This document shows positions 40,861-54,400 of a DNA stretch of 64,000 bases, one piece after another. Position 1 is the stretch's first letter; each line of letters starts with the position of its first letter. Source of the stretch: Manduca sexta. Its lineage: Eukaryota; Arthropoda; Insecta; Lepidoptera; Sphingidae. The notes under the pieces were generated by a model, which was not told the DNA's origin, ran no database searches, and saw only the letters and a program-made list of their open reading frames with translations. The DNA is taken from NCBI RefSeq assembly GCF_014839805.1, contig NC_051139.1, positions 4,648,945 to 4,712,944 on the forward strand. Direction: 5' to 3'. Both the position numbers and the translations under genes were made by a program.

Positions 40861-41526
40861 GTTGAAACACAACTGTAAATAAACGTAACTTAACAACACT
40901 AGAATATTTCGCAAACATCATAGCTAAGGAGCATGATAACGATGCAAACTACACTACTATGTTATAAATTGTGAATAATGTATTAATATTTTAATGTAAT
41001 TTAAATATATCTTTCATGCCTAGCCCCTTTATCATAAAGTGGTTAAAAAAATGACCCTACCTACCTACCTCTAGCAAAACAGCGCAGTAACCGTAAGAAG
41101 CTATTCATTTCAAATTTATAATATGTATACAAAAATAATTAAATATCGTATTTCTACAGTGTGTTATCTTTACTTTAGTTTTTAAACCTTTTATAATGTG
41201 GATATTGTGTCATTAATTTCATAATGATAATGACACAAAAATCATGAGTCCGTGCATCTCCTAAAGTACACATCTTTTTATTTGCAAACAAACTTTTAGA
41301 TAGACATTTTAATAAGGAATATATGCAACATTTTCCAAAAGAGATTAAATTTAATTTTTAAAGAAATTCTTCGTAAATTTTTGTATATTCCTACCGTAAC
41401 TCCTGTACTGTAAATATATAGAACGAATGCTCAAGGCTGTTCGCTCGGGGCAGAACCTTAACGCGTGGTGCAATAACAACACCGAGCAGTCAGTCCCTAC
41501 ATAGACTATATTCCGCCGACTATAAG

Positions 41527-41691
41527 GGAAGCCGGCAGGAATTACTACACACGTCTTGATTCCTGCCGGCTTCCTTTTATGTAGAATTTGACTATCGTTA
41601 TAACAATTTGCAGACCGTATTTATGCATATTAATATCTATGTTGTGTCGGATTCCTTTTCGGAAAATTACACCTTTCGCCACTGCTGGTTT
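41527..41691. repeat. hAT-type MITE remnant with a GC-rich hairpin
   Basis: The right end CTTTCGCCACTG at 41691 and the interior CGGAAAATTACACC match the MITE ends at 30484 and 54130. At its left side, 16-nt arms GGAAGCCGGCAGGAAT (41527-41542) and its complement (41559-41574) form a perfect stem with a 16-nt loop, extendable by about three pairs. Confidence 0.6.
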
Positions 41692-42355
41692 ATCAAGAAA
41701 TACGTTTTTGGCTCATGCAGTTAATATTTTTATTGATTGATTTACATTAATCTTGCTAACATCATATATTACATTAAGATAATTATAAACAGGTAACTTA
41801 CCTTTATAATATTATAACTATAGGGATGGTTAAATTGTTCTATAAGATGTGTTCATGAATATAAAATATAGAAGACGATATCTAATCAAATGTTTATAAA
41901 GCCTTGTTTGTTTACATGTCGATACCAGAATTCCAGATACACCCATGCTGCAATATCTTATAAATTGTGCTATGTTAGGAGTAGTAATGTGTGTTAGAAA
42001 AGTTCGGAGTAATATGTCAAATACTGAAGAATTTAAAATCCTGAATACGCAGTTGTTTTTCACTTAACTTATAGTTTTTATAGTATTATTCCACAAATAA
42101 CGTTATTCAAAGAAAGATGAGTGTACAAGAATCGTACAAAAAGTTTAACTAAAACTAAATTCTATTTTGCATAATATATGAACATCCATTGTGATTTTAA
42201 ACAAACCTCTTTGCGCGCAAAAAATCATAATCCCCACTGACAGATAAAAAAAACAAATCCGCGACACACGGAGAAGATAAAAATGCCTATCAACACGAAT
42301 TATTTGGAGAAGTTCCTTCGCGAGAGCACGGTTCGTTCGGTTTGGTTGTATGGGA

Positions 42356-42389
42356 TATAAAAGTTGGTGTGTAGCGCGTTGCGATCAGT
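42356..42389 (+). promoter_or_regulatory. PREP core promoter: TATA box and initiator
   Basis: TATAAA at 42356-42361 is followed 29 bp later by the arthropod initiator TCAGT (42385-42389), which places +1 at about A42387. The spacing is the expected TATA-to-start distance. It implies a 48-nt 5'UTR before the ATG at 42435. Confidence 0.75.
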
Positions 42390-42434
42390 CCGCGACTAGT
42401 GTCTGCGGGCGTCAGGGCGTCAGAATCATTCAAC

Positions 42435-45400
42435 ATGCGCGCGATACGATGTGTGCTGGTTGTGTCAGTGCTTGCGTTTTTGCAGTGCGCCGGTGCATCC
42501 ACGCTGTCCACCACCAGGAACATGGTCTTCGATTACCCAGCAGCGCGACGAGACGAGAGCGTCGTCGATGACTACCACGGCACAAAGGTATGTTAATATT
42601 ATTATAATGTGAAATTTAAAACCGATTTATACGTGGAAACAGGAAGGAAAAGTTGGGTTACGATGACTGTTTGAACCAAAACAGACATATTTTTGCGTCT
42701 GTTTATTATGAGTCTGTTACGAATTGTACAGAAAACTGGTCATACATGGTGATGATATATAGATGAGCACAAAAACAAAACATCATATGAGTTAGAGTAT
42801 AGTTAGACAGTCATATGAGTTAGAGTCATCATCATAGCATATTTTAAGAAAGAGGTTTTTTTTTCATATATATTTTGTTACCTGTCCACTTAATACTACT
42901 GTCTCAATACTCTATAAATATTTTTGTTTTTCATTACTTTTCAAATGTATTTCTTTTTGGATATATGCCCTTTTCAAAATATATACGTACATTACACTCA
43001 ACAGCAGTTGTAAATGATTAGTATGGTCAGACTTCTTCAGTGTGAAAGCCTTGTCTTTAAAATAAACGTCCCCCTAAAACTGTTTCGAAAGGATAAACGA
43101 AAGGAATTAGTTTACATTTTAATCTGATACATGATCCACCAGTGAACAAAATTTGATGCAAAACCATCGTACAGTTCGGCGCAGTTTACGATGATCTAAA
43201 GAAGAATTTGCCTAATTAATTTGCACCTTTAAAATTCATAGGATAAAATTTCGTAAGCCAAAACTAGAATTGTTTCTTGTATGTAAATTAAATTATTTAA
43301 CCCACTATCATATTTAGATGGTTTAAAATATTTGTCACCGACTTCATTACTTTTATTAGGCACCGACTCCAAAATTGGTAACCAGAAATGTTTTGTTAAA
43401 AAGTTTTCCAACAACGTTGCATAGAAAATTTCTAATTGTTACCAATTCGTTCCTGTATTCAATAAAACTATATCTCTATTAGTATTTAAAAACAATCTTA
43501 CGATTTAATATTTTGCAATTAGGTAGTCTTATATAGAAAGGTCACCATTATACATGAGATTTTCCTGTCTGTGCAGATGAAACCTGTTCTATAATAAATA
43601 TGATGATGAATAGGTAATCGTCTAGACGTAACAAGTTAATGAAAAGGTTACGGAAAACATTCAAGTCAATAAAATACGGATTTTAATATTTTATTATGAT
43701 CATGGGAGGGAACACACTTGGCGAAAAGTAGGAACCCTGTTTGCGCCTCTGTATACCTCTTCGAAGATAAATGCGTGATGTGTGCGTTTTTATTATAACC
43801 ATTTTATCAAGTGGTGAAATTCTAATATTAATTATTATCACCGTGTACTGCGATATGTTGGAAATCGATTATCTAGAAAATCGATCGTGCAGCCATTGAG
43901 CAATTTTATAATAATTTATTCATGCGTGGGCATAAAATTATACACTATAAAGTATCAACTCACATTGTATACTCAATCGATACCGAGCCAACTGGTATAA
44001 AATTGAATGTAAACAGAATTTATTACAAATCAAGGTAAATCTACTGTCTCAGACTAAGAGCAGTAAGGGACTATGCAAAACTTTGTAATTAATTAAAAAA
44101 ATCGGGTGATGATGATACTTTTTTTGAGCCATTGCTAATCATACCATCAGTCGAGTCGCTTGCATATTTTTCTACATAAAAAGGCCAGAAATATAACCAA
44201 GGACTAAGGATGTAAACAACATGTAACTGTATTTTTCTGAGATAGATTGTTATAAACTTTATAATTTTGGGCAAGGCCGATGACCTGATGAACTTATTAT
44301 TTTAAACAAACTAAACAATTAATTGTAATTATTTCAAATGATTAATATAATTTTTTTTAAATTACCTTGGTCGAGTAAAGATGACAAATAAATGTTCAAG
44401 CAAATGTAATGTCAAAATATCTGTTTAAATCGAATGCCTCGTCGTTCCATGTGTAGAACAAATCGTATGCATCAACTTAACTGCACAAATAACTGTAACA
44501 AACAACTTTGCATAGCAAATCTCCTCTAATTGTGACTAATTAGTTTCTTTGTACGATAAATCTATATTTCTATTAAAAAAAAACTCGTACGATTTAATAT
44601 CGTCACGTCTATATCAAATAAACATACGTGATCACATAATTGATATTACGATTGGCTATTAATTAATAACACTACCAGTAAAGCCGTCATCTAACACGTT
44701 ACCTAAAAGGTCGACAGGCAGACCTTAAGTCAGTGTACTACGATCAAAGTCCCTCGCTTGGAAACTCTTGACTACGTTGAAGAAATGACTCGTGACCTTA
44801 TTCTCAAAATGTAAATGTAGGAAGCCCACGAGTATTAATAGTCTAATGATTTTTTGACAATCGGTTTTTTTGTCGACACGTATTCTACTCTATAGTTGTA
44901 AAATTAGTCACGATTTACTATTTGTAGCAGACGCTAAAAATTATTGTTCTTTGTTTGCTCTATCCTAGCGTAAAGACCCAATCTCGGGAAGGCCCGTGGA
45001 TGTTAAAAAGGACCGAGTTAAAGGCCTAATTCTAACCTTATTTAGAAAAATGATAAAGAAATAGCGCTTTACGTTCACACGCAGGTGCTAACTGGCTTCC
45101 CTTATTTAACACTTTGGCGCTAGCAAGAATAAACGTATAGGCGATTACTGTTTTATTCCATATTTTATATAATAATATTAACAAGTGGCAATCCAAGCCT
45201 TTTATTTAAGTACTTACTTAATATATATTTTTTTGTAATAATTAGCGACTTCAACAAAGTGTAGCCGGTTCCGCCATATTAAAACACTTCTCCCGTAACA
45301 AAAATGGCTTCTATGTATTGATTGCAAACATTAAAGAAGCCTGTAATTATTACTCAAAGACATAGACTATTTGTTCGCCAACCAAATCAGTGCAGCGGTT

Positions 45401-48400
45401 TCTGCGTTTGCTTCCAACAAACTTTATAAATCGCGTTTATGAGTAAGAAGTAAGATTTAGTTACTAACACCAACACGACTGATAACAGACAACATTATTG
45501 TTATAATAGTTTGTGTTTAGTGGACTATGTTACGGCGATAATTTCGTAATAGTTACTGTAAACGTTCCGATAGTTTCATAACTATTCCGTCACGAATGTA
45601 GAGTAAAAGAGTTTCTACGGCTTCCTTGTTATTTGTTATGTTGGTGACAATGTTTTTCCACCTTTTTGCCCGACTACGAGAAAAAAGGATAATAATGTTT
45701 CTTACGTATGATATCGTGGTCGCGTGGCGGTGTAATCTTGTACATCTGTGTTGAAATACAAACCACAGCGGCGTACAACCACGACCTAGATATCGCCATT
45801 GGCCCTACTTATTTCAGACGAAAATATTTTTTATTTCGTACTGATCAATTTCTTAATTGGATGATTTACTAATACAATATTAATGATACTGTTTACCTGG
45901 TTAATTACAATTTTATTATATACTTATTTGACTCACATGTTTGTTGCTCTTTGGCGTCACAGGTGAAGCCAAATAGCAACCGCAAATGATATAAAGATGT
46001 AAATTTTAATATCGATCTATTAACGATATTGGTTAAAGGCAAAAAAAGGCAGAAGTCATTTGTTACAATGAAATCATAAATGAGAGGAACTCAGTACCTA
46101 TGTATTGAAAGGTGTAAATATACGCAATATTATGCATATATATGGATTAATCATTCTTGCTATTTGTATGTTCAATAACTGATAATGCAGACATTATTCA
46201 ATATTCTTGGTAAAACTGACGAGCCGCCTTCGCATAATAAACAACTTTAAATATAAATACTCTATTCTAACCGTTGGTAAATATCACAATGAACACAAAT
46301 AAATTAAGAAGAAATAATGTTCGTAATGACGTAACCAAAACAAATGCGACAAAAACGAACAAAGGTCTATTAGACCACGTCAATTTGAAACGGTATAGAA
46401 CATTTGCATTATCTAGTGTAGGGCAGCCACACGTCAATTCAATTCGATTTATTGCACTCCACAATTGTTAAAGGTTTTACAAATTAAGAAAAGTACACAA
46501 TCGTTGACTCTGCAGAGCACGGCAACATAGAAGAGAGGGAGTAACTTTTCCTTCAATAAAATAATAATTATAAATGTTTTTAATAAACGTCCTGACACAC
46601 CGGGGCATGTACCCGTGTATAGTGTTGTGTTCCTGACAATTTTTTTTTTCGATTTAATAATGCTACAATTGCAGTAAAAATTCCTCGGACTTCTTTCATG
46701 ATTGATACCCATGCTTCGTTTCATCATTGAAAGTATACTATGTCCCGTTTTGGTTCAGGAAGTTTGGCCACTCTGTCAATGCGATCGGCGGAAGGCGCTT
46801 CCGTTGATGTTTTCGATATCAGTTCAGCAATACGCGCCTGTGTTTATTAATAAGATTTTCAAAACCTATTCATATATTCACGAGAAGGTGATGTAGCCGT
46901 TATGAGAATACGGGTATGGCAAATGCGACATCCTCCTCTGCAATGCGACATTTACATAGATATTCTAAGCCAATTATTTTATCACTTGCTATTTAAAGTA
47001 GCTTCAATTCAAGAAATGTTGCAATTATAGATATGTATTGAGGTAATAGATATATTAAATTTTATTATACAAATTGGATAAAAATGAAGACTTAAATTGA
47101 ATGTAAGTCTTCAACTTTAGCAGTATAAATAATATTTTTATATATTAGCATAACATTATATTTAAACAATTTCTTTGACAAATAGATATAAAGCTAAAGC
47201 AGAAATGTATCGGAAAATAAATATTCTGGTTAGGGGTCGTCCATAAATTACGTGAGTAGTTTTTTTTATTTTCTGTACTTTTATTACTATTATGTACTGT
47301 TATTTTTAGATTGAATCTTAAGCATGTACAATCTGGATTGAATGGACCGAAATAGTATCATTTTTTTTGTTTCAATAAAAAAATTGCGTGATATTTGCCG
47401 AGACCCTCCTCTCTCCAACGTAAGATTAGATGAGATTTGAGTCGACCCCGCCCCCCCCTTAAACATCTCACGTAATTTATGGACACCCCCTTATATGTAC
47501 AACGTAATTTGCTATTTCAAAATATTTATAATATATATTCAAAAGTTTTTTAGGAATACAAGCTAATACTTTTACATTTTTCTACAATAATTACCAGAAA
47601 GGTCAAAGACATCAAAAGCTATTAAAGATACTTTGAATTGTAAATCGTTTATTTGTGGTCGTTTATACAATTTAATATTTTAACGGTTTTTTTTTTACAT
47701 CGCGAAATGGCTCTTTTTTGCTTGTTCGCCAAACACGTTTATCATTCTGCGAATGCTTTATTTGTTGCACGAAGCTTTTATATGAGTCTAGCAAAAAAAT
47801 ACCATAAAAACAGATAGTTATTATAAACACATAAATGGTCATTGACTTTAAAACAGGCTTTGAAAAACAACGATGGATTTGTGACTATTTAATAATAAAG
47901 TCAGAGAGGCTTATATGTTCCCAAAACATTGTTAACTCACCTATTGCATCTTAGTTTTGGGATTACCAATTGTTCTGTACAACATGTCAGAAGTCCATTG
48001 TATTGACAAATCAGTGCCATTAAAATAAACCTATTTTTCGGATTTATCGCGATTAACTTACTTAACAATATGAAGTCTAATTATGTTCAGTAGTTACACT
48101 GGCTAATAATGGTCTTCAAACCGGAACACAACAGTGTTTACACGCTGTTGCTTGGCGGCAGAAATAGACATTGCGGTGGTACCTACCTAGACGGATTCTC
48201 ACATATTAGAGACCAACCACCAGGATCGAATTATACGTATATTGTCAATGTTTATAAACATCCTACTACTTACCTAAAGCACATTGCCCTCTAAAAGATT
48301 AAGTAACCGACATACCACACGTTCTTGCTAAATAATATTTAATTAGGATCCAACGTTGCACAATGATTTTACATATCCGGAACAGAATTTTAATGTTTTT

Positions 48401-51400
48401 CCAACTTAGTAATAATAATATTTTATCGTAAAATTTGTTTAGTGTGTGTCTCTGAAATATAGCTTTCATACAACCACTGATTTTTATGTATTAATGATAA
48501 CTGATAAGATATATTTTACCGAAAAGTAAAATCAATCTTCATTCGTCAAATGTGTGATCGATATCGCTTGATCTGCAAAACACAAAATGCTTACTTTAAT
48601 ATCGATGACTTTTTCTCACATTTTATATTATATTTTTTCAACTGTGTCTCGGGCTTCGTCAGTGTCGGCTATCATTAATCACTCGCCATCGGACTTAGAC
48701 AAATTGCATACGTTTCTTTTCTCATTTTACGCACATTTTACTTTATATATTCGTGACATATTGCTAGTCATTACATTATATATATCCCAATATATTTTTT
48801 GGTTTCGATTAGCATTAAAGATTGCATTCATGCATCTTGTCTAACACCCCAGATGAGCTTTAATCGAATATCCACTTTGATAGTCTAACAAAATTCGCAC
48901 CATTCACAGATAAAAGACCCATACCGCTGGCTGGAGGACCCCGACTCAAACGAAACCAAAGAGTTCATAGAAGCAGAGAACAAAATCACCAGGCCTTATC
49001 TGGACGCGTGCCCGGTGAAGGGCGAGGTCCACGAGAGGCTCACGGAGTTATGGAACTACCCGAAATACTCGAGCCCGTTCCGCAGGGGCGACCGGTACTT
49101 CTTCTTCAAAAACACCGGCCTCCAGAATCAGAAGTGAGTGATAGTTATTAACCAATAGCTAAAAAAAATATTTAAAAGTTGTTTAATTGTAAACTGTAGG
49201 TAGATATTGTAACTTTAACTTTGCGGATGACCAAAACCTCAGATCCATCCGCGATCACGAAGGCTACAAAGTCTCCGAAACGTCGGGAGAAAATTTAAAT
49301 ATAAAAACCGCGATAAAATCCAAAAAAAAGTTAATTAGAATGAATGATAGTTGTTTGTAAATATCGGGGTATAGAGAAGACAAAAGCGCGATTAGATATT
49401 AAGAGATGTGTGAAGCCGGATATCTCTTTTTAAAGCCGTTATATATAACTAGCTTTTGCTTGCGGAAGGGCGCGTGAAAAAGTTTTTCCGATTTAAATAT
49501 TTGTCTAAGATAAAAAGTAGCATCTAGCACTCAGGAGTAATGTAGGTTCCTATTAATGAAAAAACAACGCGCTGACAAACAAACTAATCAGCTTTATATA
49601 TTAGCTGTCGAGTATTTTATTTGTTTCTATAGCACTGTGTATAGTACTTACTGCCGGGCACAGTAATAGTAAAATATGTACCTATTTTTTTTATTTGCAT
49701 GTCCATACGATGAGTTTCCACCTGACGATAGAAACAGTTCAGGCCAAATATAATGCCAATCAACGAAAGATATTGATGCTTTTTTATTCCCAATACCTTT
49801 ATATTGTATAATAGTATAGATAATACCTTTATACCTTTCGTGTTGCCATTTTATTAGACGTCTTATGAAAAATCCAAGAAGTGGCCCATGCCCAGCAATG
49901 GGACAAATGAATCACCTATATTCGTATCACATGCTAATATTAGCATTTTTTCAACGAAATTAATACTAAATTAGCTGTGGTCTGGACATGCGGTGTTTTG
50001 CTAGTACCTGTGAACCAAAAACCTCTAGTCAAATGAGGAAAGTTTAAAACATACACTTATACATAGTGACACACTCATAAAGTCAATGTAACTTCAAGTT
50101 ATTCCTTTGTCCTTACGTTGTCCGGTTCATAACGCGTGTAATGAATAAAAACTAGTTGGTCTAAGGAAAATGTACACATATAGTGTACATGTAGCCAGAT
50201 TTTAATAATAAACTATAGATAGCAATCGTGTTTTTATATGTTATGATCTTTTATAATCTATGGTTTAAAAGTGATGTTACCGGTTTTAATATTTGATAGT
50301 TATTTTTTTGTCGTCTGGTTTTTATGTGGTAAATAACTTGTTATATAACAAAACAAGAATCTTCAGTACGTCCACACGTGGATGCGTCTTTAGTTTTTAA
50401 ACACATTTTATTTCATGCATTTGCACTAACTAAATTATATTCCTTTTTCGTATAAATAAGACCGCTAATTATATAAACATTTATATCGTTCGTACTATCG
50501 TTACGCTACGGAATAGCATGGTATTATGTATTATAACCAAGTACAGTAGTCATAAGAAGCTAAGTAAATTCAAAACTTTAAATCGCCTATACACTTTTGT
50601 GTACTTACCATTTTTTTCTTTTAACTCAAAATAAAAAAAGGATTTAATTTACTTCAATAAAAGAAAAAAAAAAGTTTAATTCAACTCAACGCGTATAGGC
50701 GATTTCGAATTTAGAATTTGTTCCGGCATTTTTTTCCTGACTAGGCCCTTATTCTGTATGATAGTGTAACCGCGTAACGCGGCCGTGTCATGTTATCTTC
50801 GAGAAATGTGCGTGGAATGGTATTCTGGAAACCAATTTTCTATAGTCCTAAACATGATGCGTTGTGTTACGTGTTTGTTACGCACTGTTAAAATAACGTG
50901 CGGGATAGAGAATAAGGCTCCTGTACATTACACGTTCACTCCGCAGCGTGCTATACGTGCAAGATAGTCTGGACGGCGAGCCGCGCGTGTTCCTCGACCC
51001 CAACACGCTATCCGAGGACGGCACCATCGCTCTCTCGGGCAGCAGGTTCACTGAAGATGGCTCCACGTTCGCGTACGGCCTCTCCGTCAGCGGGTCCGAT
51101 TGGATCACCATACATTTGAAGGACGTTGCTACGGGTGAGGTGTTTGTACAAAGAAGGAAGTTACTCAATTCGTCCTTTTTTAAGGTTACTCAGCCTTTTT
51201 TTACTCTTCGGAAGTCAGGCCTGTTTTCCTAACTTGTCTGTTGTCCCGCGTGACGATGTGAGCAAAATCTATGTTCGATATTCTGCAGTGTTTGAATCGT
51301 GTGTTTTATAATAGTTTCATGTATTTTTAATGCATATTATATGAAAATATTAGTTTCTTCTACATTCCTTCTCCATATATACTAAGTTCCCATAAATTTC

Positions 51401-54400
51401 ATAAAAAAGAGTATAAAGCTTTTTGCGTCATGTAGATATAATAATTTGAATTATTTTAGGTACAAAAGTATTTTTTATTTAAGTTTTAACCTTTTACCGA
51501 TTGGATAAGTCTTATATTTATATAATGTCCATGTGTTTACAGGTGAAGACTACCCAGAGGTGCTAGAGAAAGTCAAATTCGCCTCCATGTCGTGGACGAA
51601 GGACAACAAAGGTCTATTTTACTCGGTGAGTCGACATTTAATAATATAACTTATTTTATATCCCATTAGAACGACATTGTATTGTCACGTCGACTGGTGC
51701 CTGACCCAGAATGGTGGAAGCAAAAGTAGGCTATAATGCATTGTGCATTCGGATCAAGGCAAATCATTTCATTATTATTGTATAAAATAGACCCGGTAAA
51801 CGTTATTGTTTGTATGTAAACAAGCTTCTGATGTACTAAGATTTAGCCTTGTGCCAAAAATGAAGTCAAATGTGTGCCCTCAAGTAATACATTTTTACGG
51901 TCTGTTAATTCGGTCATCGTAAAATCAGTCTTAAAAACATTGCATAATTTTTTTTTTATTGCTCTGAATGACGAGACAAGCTTGCTGTTCGCCTGATGGT
52001 AAGCGATACGACCGCCCATAAACAGTAGAAACACCATCCAACACCTTGAATTACAAAGTATTGTTTGGTATTCTACTGCACTCGCCATCCTGAGACATGA
52101 GATGTTATGTCTTATTATGTCCAGTAGTTACACTGGCTACAATGTCCTTCAAACCGGAACACAACCGCTCATAATTAAGGTTGTCACGGAATCACCTATG
52201 GAATAAAAAGAAACAATAAGTATTTTTGTAAATGCTACGACTTTAATATAAGACGACCAAAATACAAGTCATAACGGTAAGCAAACTCTTTAAATATTGA
52301 TCATTATTTAAAATTCGATATTAGGTATCTCATATGGGTTCGTCCATTAATCACGTGATGTTTTTTAGAGACCTTTTAACAACCCCCTTTTTTGATGATA
52401 TGTGATGAGGTTTAAGATTACAAAAAATCTTTTTTTTTGTACAAAGTATATTTGAATTTTTTAGATTAAATCACGCGATCAACGAAAAATAAGAATGTTG
52501 TATTGGTTAAAAATTGGCCGTATATATAGATATTATCTAGATAGACAATGTTAGGGTGGCTATTACTAATAAGCTATTACTAATTGACTTAGCGACACTT
52601 AGTTGCAAATGTATTTAAAATCAGCTCATTTTTTATTTTATTTTTTTTAAACTAGATAAAAAAAAATTCAATAAAAAAATGTCGCTTATGTCAATTTGCC
52701 TTTCACCCGTCGATATATCTTTTACAAGTCTATCATTAATAAAATCAGCTCTTTATGGTTTTTTAAACTTGATAAAAAAAAATTCAATAAAAAAATGTCG
52801 CTTATGTCAATTTGCCTTTCACCCGTCGATATATCGTATACAAGTCTATCATTAATAAAATCAGCTCTTTGTGTTTTATTTAAACTAATTAAAAAAAATT
52901 CGAAAAATATGTCGCTTATGTCAATTTGCCTTTCACCCGTCGATGTATCCTTTACAAGTCTATCATTAATATTTATCAATTTAGTTTTTAATAATGCCAC
53001 CTGACTTTTGCGAGCAGGATAAAGGACAAAGTTGAATATTCGTGTTCGGAGATGGACAAAAAGTCAGGCCATAAATTAAATAACTACCTAATAATAAAGA
53101 ATTTATAATTTAAATACGTAGGTATTACCTACGTAACATTTGTTTTGTTTTTTTTTTATATACATTTATAGATAGAAAAAAAAAACACCGTAATTGAGTA
53201 TTTATTATTTTTGGTGTCTTATAAATTTCTTTATTGTTTTTATTTTTTATATTCTTAAATTCCGTCTGTCATTTTCATCAATTTAGTTGTATGAAATTGA
53301 AAATTTGTCGTTTTGTTATCATACGCCGAAAGAATTATCAAGTTAAAGCGAAACCAATATACGGATTATAATTCCGAAATAGATAAACCTATGTTTCGTT
53401 TGCTTTTTGTAATGCATACTCGAAGTACTTTAGTAAACTCATCATTCCTTTTAAACTATTGTACATGTAAAATTATATCGACGGTTGAAAGGCGACATTA
53501 ATCGATTTAAGCGACATTTTTTCTTCGAAATAATTTAACTAGTTTAAAAAAACATAGAACAAAGTGCTGATTTTAAATGTATGAAACTCAGTGGCGCAAA
53601 AAATATCGCTTACTTCAATTAGCTTTTACCCGTCGATATACTAAAAACTGTGTACAACCAGTTTACGAGGATAAACCAATCAAAATGATTGATATGTCAC
53701 AAAAAAAATCTTTTTTCTGATTGGTTTATTTTCGCGATGGATCGAAAATGGCGGTTGGAATTTGAAATCAGCAGTAGGTATAATAATTAAAGTTTTAAAT
53801 TAGAAATAAAATATTATCGTTAATATCTATATCCCCAGAGGTATCCAGAACAGACGGGCAAGACGGACGGCTCGGAGACTGAAGTGAACCGCGACCAGAA
53901 ACTCTGCTACCACCGGCTCAACACGCCGCAGTCGGAGGACGTCATCGTCGTGGAGTTCCCTGAAGAACCTCTGTGGAGGATGTGAGTTAATAATACATAG
54001 CCATATAACCCGATTCCAGCCAATTAATGTAGAATTTAATTATCATTACAACGATTTGCAAACCCCATTCATGGATATTAGTACCTATATGTTGGGTTCT
54101 CTTTCGGAAAATTTCACCTTTTGCCACTAATAAATAGAGGCCATTCGCGTTATGCAAATAGTGAATTTCGCTATCTGTCAGCTAATAAAGTCCTGCCACG
54201 AATAAGGTTACATAAAATTATAGACAAGTAGTTATTGATAAGTTAAAGTGTATGCAAGCTTATTGATAGGGGGCGCCTGTCAGATGACGAGAAACGTTGA
54301 CTCACTATTGTCTTAACTCGAATAAACTGTGGTGAATAAGTTTCACATGTATACTTAGCCTTAAATGAACGTATGCGCGAAAGGCCAAATTTGTGACTTC

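Larger units (their letters stand above)
42588..48909 (+). other. PREP intron 1 (6.3 kb)
   Basis: A long first intron between the signal-peptide exon and the first mature-domain exon, phase 0. It contains a SINE fragment (43697-43795), a Harbinger-type MITE (47233-47490) and a family A fragment (48085-48275). I see no nested gene. Open frames on either strand around 46270-46730 overlap each other and lack features. Confidence 0.8.

Noticed and set aside
46267..46727. Open frames on both strands in PREP intron 1 as a nested gene
   Set aside because: They are short, overlapping and in opposite orientations, with composition like the surrounding intron and no recognisable domain.
52722..53000. 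Open frames on both strands across the minisatellite as a repeat protein
   Set aside because: The frames are open only because the AT-rich unit lacks stops in those phases. The units differ in length by non-multiples of three, and the array lies inside a PREP intron.
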